A stretch of 14,752 nt of DNA from an uncultured Collinsella sp. (GTDB lineage Bacteria > Actinomycetota > Coriobacteriia > Coriobacteriales > Coriobacteriaceae): contig CABUWR010000010.1 of the NCBI GenBank assembly GCA_902495265.1, positions 1-14,752 on the forward strand. Reading direction: 5' to 3'. This document shows, one piece after another, positions 7,397-14,118 of this stretch (within the stretch, counting starts at the first letter, position 1; every line of letters begins with the position of its first letter). A program made the translations under genes and the position numbers. The notes under the pieces are model-generated. The model ran no database searches and was not told the DNA's origin. It worked only from the letters and a program-made list of their open reading frames with translations.

Positions 7397-8428
7397 ATGG
7401 GGCAGATGGTGGTGCTTTCGGCCGAGGAAGTTTCCAAGGTGCTGACGATTGAGGATGCAATTGCTGCCGTGGAGGAGGCATATCGCCAGAAGGCAACGGG
7501 CAAGGGTGTTGCGTGGCCGATGGTATATGAGCAGTTCGAGCCCGGTATGGCCGATATGGATATCCGCTCGGGCGAGTTGGCGGGAAGCGGCCTCTTCGGT
7601 CTCAAGCTCACTGCTTGGTTCTCTCAGAATCCCAAAAAGGGGCTGCCCGAGATCTTTGGCACCACGCTGCTGTGCGACAACGCGACGGGCGAGCCGCTGG
7701 CGCTGCTTAATGCCTCCGCCGTCACTGGACTTCGCACCGGTGCCGCCGCTGCGCTCGGTGCCAAGTGGCTGGCTCGGGCGGATGCGTCCAAACTGCTTGT
7801 TGCGGGCGCCGGCCATATGAGCACCTATATGGTGGCGGGCGTGCTCGCCGCCTGTCCCAAAGTGAGCGAGGTCAAGGTGTGGGAGCCGGTTTCCGATGCC
7901 GCGCCCGAGGCCCGCGTCGAGCGCATGCGAGACGAGGTCGCCCATATCTTGGGCGCCTGTGAGCATGCTCGCGAGGCATCCACCTATTCCATCGAGGCGA
8001 CGGCCGACGGCCAAGGCGCCGCGGCAGAGGCCGACATCATCGTGACGATCACGCCGGCGACCAAGCCCATCATCCCCGATGCATGGGTGCGTCCCGGTAC
8101 GCATATCTCCTGCGTCGGTGCCGACATGCCCGGCAAGCAGGAGCTCGCCTCGGCGCTTGTCGCCCGTGCCGCTGTTTACGTCGACGACCGCGAGCAATCG
8201 GTCGCGTCCGGTGAGCTGGAGATTCCGGTTGCCGAGGGTGCCATCACGCCCGAGGACATCAAAGCGGAGCTCGGCGAAGTCATCGCCGGCACGGCTACGG
8301 GGCGTTCGGATGACGAGCAGGTGACGGTGTTCGATACGTCGGGCATCGCCGTTCAGGACCTTTCGGCATCGAAAATCGCCTACGACCGCGCCGTCGAGGC
8401 GGGGCTGGGCACCGTGGTGGAACTGTAA
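7397..8428 (+). CDS. Ornithine cyclodeaminase / mu-crystallin family NAD(P)-dependent protein
   Basis: This 343-residue protein belongs to the OCD/mu-crystallin superfamily, whose members deaminate ornithine to proline, act as alanine dehydrogenases or reduce cyclic ketimines such as pyrroline-2-carboxylate. Family features seen: Lys70 in FGLKLTAW, Arg113 in GLRTGAAAALGAKWLA, a Rossmann loop GAGHM at 137-141 (GxGxQ/A is more usual), and VGADMPGKQEL, where Asp243 matches the catalytic Asp of OCD. The start at 7397 is preferred over the adjacent ATG at 7394 because AGAGGAG (7385-7391) then has a five-base gap. It is the first gene of an operon with the aminotransferase. Substrate cannot be decided from sequence. 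Confidence 0.85.
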   Translation: MGQMVVLSAEEVSKVLTIEDAIAAVEEAYRQKATGKGVAWPMVYEQFEPGMADMDIRSGELAGSGLFGLKLTAWFSQNPKKGLPEIFGTTLLCDNATGEPLALLNASAVTGLRTGAAAALGAKWLARADASKLLVAGAGHMSTYMVAGVLAACPKVSEVKVWEPVSDAAPEARVERMRDEVAHILGACEHAREASTYSIEATADGQGAAAEADIIVTITPATKPIIPDAWVRPGTHISCVGADMPGKQELASALVARAAVYVDDREQSVASGELEIPVAEGAITPEDIKAELGEVIAGTATGRSDDEQVTVFDTSGIAVQDLSASKIAYDRAVEAGLGTVVEL

Positions 8429-8452
8429 GAAAGCCAAGGAAAGGAAACGACA

Positions 8453-9583
8453 ATGCAGATCAAGGATTTCGCTGTCGAGCAGTGGATGAACGAGTGGGAG
8501 ACCAAGTGCACCCACAACGTTGCGGAGACGTGCGTCTACTCCCTCACGCTCGACCAGCTGTTCGAGCTTACGAACACCGACAAGAAGGCGTGGCTCAATA
8601 GCCTGTGCTCGCGCCGATTCACCTACGGAGACATCGAGGGGCAGCCCGGCTTCCTCGAGGGGGTCGCGCGTCTCTATAAGACGGTCGAGCCCGGGCATAT
8701 CGTGCCCACGCACGGCGCGACCGGTGCCAACTCCCTGGTTATTTCCACGCTCGTCGAACCGGGCGATCATGTAGTCTCCGTCAAGCCCACCTACCAGCAG
8801 CTTTACTCGATTCCCGAGATGTGCGGTGCGAAGGTCGATATCCTTCAGCTCGATCGCAAGAACGGCTACCACGTCGACGTCGACGCGCTCGATGCCCTGG
8901 TGACCGACGATACCAAGCTCATCTGCATCAATAACCCGGACAACCCCACGGGCGCCCTGCTCGACACCGATACGCTCAAGGCAATTGTCGAGGTCGCGCG
9001 CAAACACGACGCGTGGGTGCTCTGCGACGAGGTCTACCGTCTGCTTACTCAGACGGATGAGTACTCCGAGTCCGTGATCGACCTGTACGACAAGGCCATC
9101 GTCACCGCATCCATGTCCAAGGTCTGGTCGTTCGCCGGTCTGCGTCTGGGCTGGGCAGTCACCAAGAGCCCGGAGCTCCGTCGCGCGCTGCTCTCGCATC
9201 GCGACTACAACCTGATTTCCGCCGGCATATTCAGCGAGTCGGTGGCGGAGCTGATTCTGGGCAACGCTTCCGTGATCCTTGAGCGCAGCCGTCGCATCGT
9301 CCGTCAGAACCTTGCTGTTCTGGAGAAGTGGGTCGAGAGCGAGCCGCACCTGTCGTTCGTCAAGCCCGAGGCGGGTACCACTGCGCTCGTGTATTACGAC
9401 TACGACATCGACTCCAGGACGTTCTGCATTGACATGATTAAGAAATCCGGCGCGCTCGTCACCCCGGGCGATTGCTTCGAGGAGCCCAAGAGTATGCGCA
9501 TCGGCTATGCATACTCCGATAACACCGACGACCTGCAGAAGGGCCTGGATGCCATCTCTGCGTACATGCGTACGCTCGAGTAG
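8453..9583 (+). CDS. Class I/II PLP-dependent aminotransferase
   Basis: A 376-residue fold-type I enzyme. The PLP lysine is Lys223 in TASMSKVWSFAGLRLGW. Other cofactor motifs are NPDNPTGA (161-168), CDEVY (191-195) and the N-terminal YGDIEGQPGFLEGVA. The N-terminus (VEQWMNEWETKCTHNVAETCVYSLTLDQL) is unlike ordinary aspartate aminotransferases and recalls the group containing capreomycidine synthase and MppP-type arginine-handling enzymes; that likeness is from memory and weak. The gene starts 24 bases after the OCD-family gene with AAGGAAAGGA upstream, so they are co-transcribed. A joint role in converting a basic amino acid through a cyclic imine is inferred. Confidence 0.87.
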   Translation: MQIKDFAVEQWMNEWETKCTHNVAETCVYSLTLDQLFELTNTDKKAWLNSLCSRRFTYGDIEGQPGFLEGVARLYKTVEPGHIVPTHGATGANSLVISTLVEPGDHVVSVKPTYQQLYSIPEMCGAKVDILQLDRKNGYHVDVDALDALVTDDTKLICINNPDNPTGALLDTDTLKAIVEVARKHDAWVLCDEVYRLLTQTDEYSESVIDLYDKAIVTASMSKVWSFAGLRLGWAVTKSPELRRALLSHRDYNLISAGIFSESVAELILGNASVILERSRRIVRQNLAVLEKWVESEPHLSFVKPEAGTTALVYYDYDIDSRTFCIDMIKKSGALVTPGDCFEEPKSMRIGYAYSDNTDDLQKGLDAISAYMRTLE

Positions 9584-9604
9584 AGGCTCGAGGTCGAAGT
9601 GATG

Positions 9605-9639
9605 GGGCCGATCGGTTTAGGACCGGTTGGCCCTTTTTT
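9605..9639 (+). terminator. Intrinsic terminator of the OCD/aminotransferase operon
   Basis: A 12-bp stem (9605-9616 with 9622-9633), including G-T and T-G wobbles, closes a 5-nt loop and is followed by six T (9634-9639). It lies 21 bases past the aminotransferase stop codon. Confidence 0.9.
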
Positions 9640-9674
9640 CTCTCAAGGCTACCGAACACTTTTGTCATATTAGG

Positions 9675-9710
9675 TGCCCACGGGGTCGTATCGCTGCGAC
9701 GCCGTGGGCA
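9675..9710. promoter_or_regulatory. Strong hairpin in the two-component promoter region
   Basis: TGCCCACGG (9675-9683) and CCGTGGGCA (9702-9710) pair perfectly. Inside them GTCG (9685-9688) pairs with CGAC (9697-9700) after a single G/G mismatch, giving 13 pairs in total. CATAAT (9709-9714), a good -10 match, starts at its right edge, and TTGTCA (9662-9667), a good -35 match, lies on its left but too far away for one promoter. It could be an operator or a leader structure; there is no T-run. Confidence 0.4.
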
Positions 9711-9752
9711 TAATGGTGTGGAAAGTGCAAGTTACGCGAAATGGGAGGACAC

Positions 9753-10424
9753 ATGGCGCTGATCTATGTCGTTGAGGACGACGAACCCATTCGTCGTGAG
9801 CTTATCGACATCCTTGCCCGCGCCGGGTTTGAAGTCGAGGCCTGCGAATCGTTTGAGCATGTCTCGCGCGATATTCTCGCCGCCGCGCCCGACCTGGTGC
9901 TGCTCGATCTCACGCTCCCTGTCAAAGACGGCCAGCATATCTGCCATGAGGTTCGCCGCGAATCCGAGGTTCCCATCATCGTTCTCACGTCGCGCACGAC
10001 CGAGATCGACGAGGTCATGGCCATGACGCTCGGCGCGGACGACTTTGTTCCCAAGCCCTACAGCGCCCGTGTGCTTGTGGCGCGCATCAACGCACTGCTG
10101 CGTCGCACCGCGGCGTCAGGCGAGCGCAGCACACTTGTCCACAAGGGGCTGGAGCTCGACCTCGCCCGCTCCATGGTTACCAACACGCAAACCGGCACCA
10201 GTACCGAGCTCACCAAAAACGAGCTGCGTATCCTCTCGCTGCTTCTGAGCCGCGCGGGCAAGATCGTTTCGCGCTCGGCCATCATGCAGGACTTGTGGGA
10301 CTCCGACGCCTTCGTGGACGACAATACGCTCACCGTCAACATCAACCGCCTGCGCACCACGCTCGAAAAAATCGGCATCAAGGGGTATTTGACCACGCAT
10401 CGCGGCCAAGGCTATTCGGTCTAG
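9753..10424 (+). CDS. OmpR/PhoB-family response regulator
   Basis: A 223-residue two-domain regulator. The receiver domain (1-~115) has the acidic pocket Asp9/Asp10, the phosphoacceptor Asp52 in LVLLDLTLP, Thr79 and Lys101 (VPKPYS). The C-terminal winged helix (~130-223) shows LTKNELRILSLLLSRAGKIVSRSAIMQDLWD and the terminal THRGQGYSV strand. The start is at 9753, because GGGAGG (9743-9748) precedes it; the in-frame ATG at 9741 overlaps that site and would have none. The kinase gene follows nine bases after the stop, so the two form a pair. Target genes are not evident. Confidence 0.93.
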   Translation: MALIYVVEDDEPIRRELIDILARAGFEVEACESFEHVSRDILAAAPDLVLLDLTLPVKDGQHICHEVRRESEVPIIVLTSRTTEIDEVMAMTLGADDFVPKPYSARVLVARINALLRRTAASGERSTLVHKGLELDLARSMVTNTQTGTSTELTKNELRILSLLLSRAGKIVSRSAIMQDLWDSDAFVDDNTLTVNINRLRTTLEKIGIKGYLTTHRGQGYSV

Positions 10425-10433
10425 GGGCCGGCT

Positions 10434-11477
10434 ATGTCGTTTGGCAAGTTCTTTAAAGATGCGCTGCTTCCCGTCGCCGTGTGGACGTGCGGTGTGCTGC
10501 TGAGCTGCTTTGTGCTGACGGTCGCCGGCGCACCCGTCTCTATCGTGGTCGTGGCGGTCGGCGTGTCCTTTATCTTCGGCATGCTCGGCATCGTGATCGA
10601 GTATGCGCGTCGCCGTCGTTTTCTGCGCCAGCTGGAGCGTGCGGCAGAGGAGCTCGAGAGTCCCGCATGGGTGCAGGAGATGGTGCAATGCCCGACCTAT
10701 GCCGAGGGCGAGCTCGAGTACGAGGTCTTGCGCCGGGTGGGCAAAGCTGCCTGCGACGAGGTTGCCGAAGGCCGGCGTCAGACCGATGACTATCGCGACT
10801 ATATCGAAAGCTGGGTTCACGAGGCCAAGCTGCCCCTGGCGGCGGCCCATCTAATTTTGGAAAACCTGGACGGCAGCGAAGACGATCTGTCGCGTGTGGA
10901 TGACCTGGGCCGTGAGCTGGCTCGTGTGGAGCGCTATATCGACCAGGCGCTGTACTACGCGCGCTCGGAAGTCGTGGAGCGGGACTACCTGATTCGCCGC
11001 TGGAATCTCAAGACCTTGGTGACGGGCGCGATTAAGGCCAACGCGCGCGAGCTCATCGCGGCGCACGTGGCCCCAGTGTGCGAGAACCTCGACTTCGAGG
11101 TCTTTACCGACGAGAAGTGGCTTGAGTTTATTCTGGGCCAGCTCATCCAGAACAGCATTAAATACGCGCGCGAGGACGGCGCGAAGATCGTGTTTTCGGG
11201 CGCGTTGCTGGATGAGGGCCTGGCGAGCGAACGCATCGAGCTTGCCGTCGCGGATAACGGCTGCGGCGTGAGCGCGGCCGACCTGCCGCGCGTGTTCGAG
11301 AAGGGTTTTACCGGCGACAACGGTCGCACCACCAAGCGCGCAACGGGCATCGGCCTCTACCTGGTGGCACGCCTGTGCTCCAAGATGGGCATCGACGTCA
11401 CCGCAGCGTCCGAGCCCGGCGAAGGCTTCGTCGTCACATTCGCTTTTTCGACCAACAAGTTCCAATACTTCGAGTAG
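10434..11477 (+). CDS. Sensor histidine kinase, short two-helix (Bce/Gra-like) type
   Basis: The 347-residue kinase has two membrane helices (about 11-31 and 36-57) joined by only a few residues, so there is no external sensor domain. The H-box is YRDYIESWVHEAKLPLAAAHL with His129; the following helix contains QALYYARSE, typical of BceS/GraS kinases. The ATPase domain shows the N-box with Asn240 (LIQNSIKYA), the G1 box DNGCG (274-278), the F-box region PRVFEKGFTG and the G2 box ATGIGLYL (303-310). Family knowledge: such kinases usually sense cell-wall antibiotics through a partner ABC transporter. No such transporter is next to it here, so either it lies elsewhere or the sensing differs. The ribosome site is a weak AGGGG. 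Confidence 0.9.
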   Translation: MSFGKFFKDALLPVAVWTCGVLLSCFVLTVAGAPVSIVVVAVGVSFIFGMLGIVIEYARRRRFLRQLERAAEELESPAWVQEMVQCPTYAEGELEYEVLRRVGKAACDEVAEGRRQTDDYRDYIESWVHEAKLPLAAAHLILENLDGSEDDLSRVDDLGRELARVERYIDQALYYARSEVVERDYLIRRWNLKTLVTGAIKANARELIAAHVAPVCENLDFEVFTDEKWLEFILGQLIQNSIKYAREDGAKIVFSGALLDEGLASERIELAVADNGCGVSAADLPRVFEKGFTGDNGRTTKRATGIGLYLVARLCSKMGIDVTAASEPGEGFVVTFAFSTNKFQYFE

Positions 11478-11489
11478 TTAGCCCGTATG

Positions 11490-11641
11490 GCGTAGCCGTT
11501 CAGGATTTTCCCATTTAAGAAGAAATCAGGCTTTTCGGCAGCTATATTCCTGAACGGGAACATTGCTAATGTAGTCAACGCTATATTCCCGTACATGAAC
11601 ATAGTGCTACAGGTTTATACTATGTTCACGAACAGGAATAC
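11490..11641 (+). promoter_or_regulatory. HipBA promoter with three phased 20-bp operators
   Basis: Sites at 11544-11563, 11583-11602 and 11622-11641 (last one inverted) share TATTCC, G, C and GAACAT at fixed positions; every pair matches at 16 of 20. Their centres are exactly 39 bp apart. A degenerate fourth site (14 of 20, inverted) spans 11490-11509, and its CCGTTCAGGA forms a 10-bp inverted repeat with 11548-11557. TATACT (11616-11621), a 5/6 match to a -10 box, lies between the second and third sites, so bound repressor would block transcription. The likely ligand is the downstream HipB; this is inferred from position. Confidence 0.75.
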
Positions 11642-11654
11642 AGCTGGAGGCGTC

Positions 11655-11945
11655 ATGAGAACGGTGACAACGATTAAAAAGCTGGATGGGCGCATCAAGC
11701 TCAAACCGTCGGAAGTCGCTTTCTCGGAGCGCACGGTTTTCGATCCCGCCGAGATAGGGAAGGCCCTTAGGCTCAGAAGGCGTGAGCTCGGCTTGACCCA
11801 ACGTGACGTCGCGACTATGACGGGTCGCAGCCTTCGTGTGATTGGTGATATCGAACGGGGGCGGACAACGGTCGAAATTGGTGTCATTTTCGATTACGCC
11901 TCCATCGTGGATATTGATTTTATTCTGAAGGTGAGGGGGAAGTAA
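11655..11945 (+). CDS. hipB: HipB-like antitoxin, Xre-family DNA-binding protein
   Basis: A 96-residue protein with a helix-turn-helix at about 33-85: IGKALRLRRRELGLTQRDVATMTGRSLRVIGDIERG. The N-terminal ~30 residues (MRTVTTIKKLDGRIKLKPSE) form an extra segment ahead of the domain. The start at 11655 has TGGAGG (11645-11650) upstream; earlier in-frame ATGs, such as 11595, overlap the operators and are rejected. Its stop overlaps the hipA start by one base, so the genes are translationally coupled. In the known system HipB binds HipA, neutralises it and represses the operon; the operators upstream fit that. Confidence 0.88.
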   Translation: MRTVTTIKKLDGRIKLKPSEVAFSERTVFDPAEIGKALRLRRRELGLTQRDVATMTGRSLRVIGDIERGRTTVEIGVIFDYASIVDIDFILKVRGK

Positions 11946-13237
11946 TGGATGGCACGCTGTTCGTTCACCGTGAGTTTAATGGGTCTTACCAGCTGGTTGG
12001 CATATTGGAGGAAAATGCGGGGTTTCCGACATTCACCTATAGCCCCAAATATCTCGAGAGCGGTGATGCGGCGCCGATTTCGATCTCGCTTCCGTTGTCG
12101 GCCGAGACATTTAGTCCGGACGCAACGGGTTCCTTTTTCTCTGGCATCATTCCGGAGGGGCAGCTCAACAGGGACCTTGAGAAAAGGGCGCGAGCGGAAC
12201 GCGGAGATTACTTTAAGGTGCTCGATTTAGTCCGCGATGAACCTGTCGGCGCTCTGGTTTTGACGCGAGAGCCTTCGGCCGACAGTCTCGAAATGGGCTA
12301 TGAAGAGATAGGTGAAGAACAGCTAAGCGGGCTGGCATACGCGCCGGCGGAGGTTGCTTTTGATTTAGCGCTAGAGAGTCGAATCTCCCTTGCAGGTGCT
12401 CAGGCGAAGGTAGGTCTCTACCATACGGGCGATGACCCATGTGGCGGATGGTACCTGCCTCATGGAGCGGCCCCATCTACGCACATTCTCAAAGCGGGGT
12501 CGAAAACGTTCCCAGGCGAGACGGTGTGTGAAGCGATGTGCGTGAGAGCCGCCTCCCTGATGGACCTGTCGGCCGAAGAGTGTTTTCTTATCCGAGTTGA
12601 GGATGCCGAGCCAATTATCGCCGTGAGACGATTTGACCGAGTAACGCCTGATGCCGGATGCTCGGTTGACGGATTGCCAATTCCATACCGTTTGCACCAG
12701 GAAGATGTTTGTCAGGCCAAGGGCATTTCGCGTGAGCTTAAATATGAGCCCACGGGCGTCAATTACCTGGGGCTTATCGTCGATGCGGTGCGAAGGGCGT
12801 CGACGAATCAAATGGAGGACAGGTTCCTTGTCGGCTATAACCAGCTGTTCGACTATGCCGTAGGTAACTGCGATAACCATCTAAAGAACTGGTCGCTCGT
12901 ATGGGGCGAAAGTTGGAAGCAGGTGAGGTTGGCGCCGCTCTATGACGTGCTGTGTACAACGGTTTATCCCAGTCTCGTTCGTGAGATGGGCGTCTCGTTT
13001 GGTGGGAGCCGCAAGATTGACGACGTAACGCGCGGGTCGGTGATGAGCCAAATGATTGGGGCGGGTTTGCCCGGGGGAATTGTCGCCGGAATGATTGCTG
13101 ATACCTGCAATGAGGTTCCAGACGCGCTAAGAGACGCCGCGCGCGGTCTCAAAGAAGAGGGTTTTCCCGAGGCGGAGGTAATGTTCGAGAAGATCATTCC
13201 AGAAGTGCAAGCTCGTCTAAGCAGGATCGCCTTATAA
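11945..13237 (+). CDS. hipA: HipA-family serine/threonine kinase toxin
   Basis: A 430-residue, full-length HipA. The N-terminal subdomain (~1-100, ending in RDEPVGALVL) is present, so it is not the split HipST form. Kinase features: RISLAGAQAK with Ser148, matching the autophosphorylated serine of the E. coli protein; Lys183 in THILKAG for ATP; VRRFDR; HQEDVCQ; the catalytic Asp310 in GNCDNHLKNWSL; and the metal-binding Asp334 in LAPLYDVL. All catalytic residues are present, so it is probably active. E. coli HipA phosphorylates glutamyl-tRNA synthetase and causes dormancy; the target here is unknown. Codons are less GC-rich than the neighbours (one sampled 60-base stretch, 12361-12420, is 31/60 GC against 38/60 in purH at 4681-4740), hinting at acquisition. 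Confidence 0.93.
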   Translation: MDGTLFVHREFNGSYQLVGILEENAGFPTFTYSPKYLESGDAAPISISLPLSAETFSPDATGSFFSGIIPEGQLNRDLEKRARAERGDYFKVLDLVRDEPVGALVLTREPSADSLEMGYEEIGEEQLSGLAYAPAEVAFDLALESRISLAGAQAKVGLYHTGDDPCGGWYLPHGAAPSTHILKAGSKTFPGETVCEAMCVRAASLMDLSAEECFLIRVEDAEPIIAVRRFDRVTPDAGCSVDGLPIPYRLHQEDVCQAKGISRELKYEPTGVNYLGLIVDAVRRASTNQMEDRFLVGYNQLFDYAVGNCDNHLKNWSLVWGESWKQVRLAPLYDVLCTTVYPSLVREMGVSFGGSRKIDDVTRGSVMSQMIGAGLPGGIVAGMIADTCNEVPDALRDAARGLKEEGFPEAEVMFEKIIPEVQARLSRIAL

Positions 13238-13261
13238 CAAAAACGTGCCGCCCAAACAAAA

Positions 13262-13295
13262 CGTGCCGCCCCAAACGGGGCGGCACGCCATTTTT
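13262..13295 (+). terminator. Intrinsic terminator of hipBA, with a duplicated 5' arm
   Basis: CGTGCCGCCCC (13262-13272) pairs perfectly with GGGGCGGCACG (13277-13287) around AAAC, followed by five T at 13291-13295. The left arm is present twice: AAAACGTGCCGCCC at 13240-13253 and again at 13258-13271, so either copy could form the stem. Confidence 0.9.
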
Positions 13296-13312
13296 CTATC
13301 AGCCAACTCGCT

Positions 13313-13439
13313 GAAGTACGGTGACGAAGGCGCAAGGCCGGGAGGGGTTATCTAAGCCGACATCCCGCAGCCGCGAAGCGGCGAGGACGTCGGCGTGATA
13401 ACCCCGCAGGCCTTGCGCCGGCGGGAAGGAACCTACTTC
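13313..13439. repeat. 127-nt near-palindrome between hipA and the stress-protein gene
   Basis: Nested perfect arms: GAAGTA (13313-13318)/TACTTC (13434-13439), GGCGCAAGGCC (13329-13339)/GGCCTTGCGCC (13409-13419), GGGGTTATC (13344-13352)/GATAACCCC (13397-13405), GCCGAC (13356-13361)/GTCGGC (13389-13394) and CCGC (13371-13374)/GCGG (13378-13381). The right end overlaps the last two codons and stop of the stress-protein gene. There is no T-run. It may serve as a transcript end for both convergent genes or be a repetitive extragenic element. Confidence 0.7.
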
Positions 13440-13870
13440 ACGACCAAAATGTCGCAGTCCGTATTGCGCAGCAGGAACGTCGAAATCGAGCCCAAGAGCG
13501 CGTACTTAATTGAGGACAGGCCGCGGGCGCCGCAGAGCACCAGATCGGGCTTGACCACGTCGAGCATCTCATCCTTGAGCGTCTCACGAATGCGGCCGGT
13601 GCGAATCATGACCTCGACCTCGGGAATGTCGGGATTGGCTTTGGCCTCCTCGAGCTGCTTGGCGATGGAGTTGTTAAAGGCCTCCTCCAAGCCGTTGACC
13701 AGGTCGACCGGATAGGAACCGGCGCTCTCGAGCGCGGTGGAGTCGATAACGTGGCCGATGATCAGCTTAGCGCCGTTGTTCGCGGCGACCTTGATGGCGC
13801 GTGCGAGCACAAAATCCTGCTGCTCAGTACCGTCGAGTGAAACAAATACCTTGGTATAGCCCTCGTTCAT
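13433..13870 (-). CDS. Universal stress protein, UspA family
   Basis: A 145-residue single-domain protein of usual size. The first strand reads TKVFVSLDGTEQQDFVLARAIKVA. The nucleotide-binding motif G-2x-G-9x-G(S/T) is seen as GARGLSSIKYALLGSIS near the C-terminus, so it is of the ATP-binding type, and it ends in CDILVVK as is usual. AAGGAGG upstream of the ATG on the minus strand fixes the start. It is a single-gene unit, divergent from uppP and convergent with hipA. TATAAC, on the minus strand at 13961-13966, may be its -10 box. Role beyond a general stress function cannot be read. Confidence 0.92.
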   Translation of the reverse strand: MNEGYTKVFVSLDGTEQQDFVLARAIKVAANNGAKLIIGHVIDSTALESAGSYPVDLVNGLEEAFNNSIAKQLEEAKANPDIPEVEVMIRTGRIRETLKDEMLDVVKPDLVLCGARGLSSIKYALLGSISTFLLRNTDCDILVVK

Positions 13871-13987
13871 GGTTTCCTCCTTGGTCTATCGCACGGGCGT
13901 GGGGCTCGTGCGTCGGGCGGGCGCGGGCGCGTTGGCCGCCGGACACTTTATCTTGTTGCAGTTATACCCAAGGATTCGAATTTGACC

Positions 13988-14018
13988 GCTCGCAATTCTG
14001 TGAACGGGCGAGTTTTTT
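13988..14018 (+). terminator. Weak terminator-like hairpin upstream of uppP
   Basis: CTCGC (13989-13993) pairs with GCGAG (14008-14012), extended by a G-T wobble, and six T follow at 14013-14018. No gene precedes it on the plus strand, because the stress-protein gene runs the other way. It could end a short leader transcript or act as an attenuator. CGGACA (13940-13945) and TATACC (13963-13968), 17 bases apart, might be a weak promoter for such a transcript. Confidence 0.4.
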
Positions 14019-14028
14019 GGTAAGGGTA

Positions 14029-14058
14029 GGCACAGGCGTGCCGCCAACGGTTGATAAT
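14029..14058 (+). promoter_or_regulatory. Candidate uppP promoter
   Basis: GATAAT (14053-14058) is a 5/6 match to a -10 box. GGCACA (14029-14034), 18 bases upstream, is only a 3/6 match to a -35 box and lies in a small hairpin GGCAC/GTGCC (14029-14033, 14038-14042). The promoter would give a leader of about 55 bases before uppP. Confidence 0.3.
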
Positions 14059-14118
14059 GGGACATCGCCCGCACCGTCCGCAGAACAATATCGGCGGGTG
14101 TCTAACGAGGGGGTCCCT

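Noticed and set aside
7292..9349. 685-codon minus-strand open frame spanning the OCD and aminotransferase genes
   Set aside because: It runs through two well-supported plus-strand genes and their intergenic gap; it is an antisense artefact of high GC.
9741..9752. Response-regulator start at the upstream ATG (9741)
   Set aside because: The GGGAGG ribosome site at 9743-9748 lies inside that extension and is positioned for the ATG at 9753, where the receiver domain begins.
11595..11654. HipB start at 11595
   Set aside because: This would translate through two of the three operators; TGGAGG four bases before the ATG at 11655 is far better.
13313..13439. CRISPR or tandem repeat array in the palindrome region
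   Set aside because: The arms are inverted, not direct, and there are no regularly spaced spacers.
13966..13990. GGATTCGAA resembles a tRNA T-loop (GGTTCGAATCC), suggesting a tRNA on the minus strand
   Set aside because: The flanking bases do not form a T-stem, and no acceptor, D or anticodon arm can be found around it.
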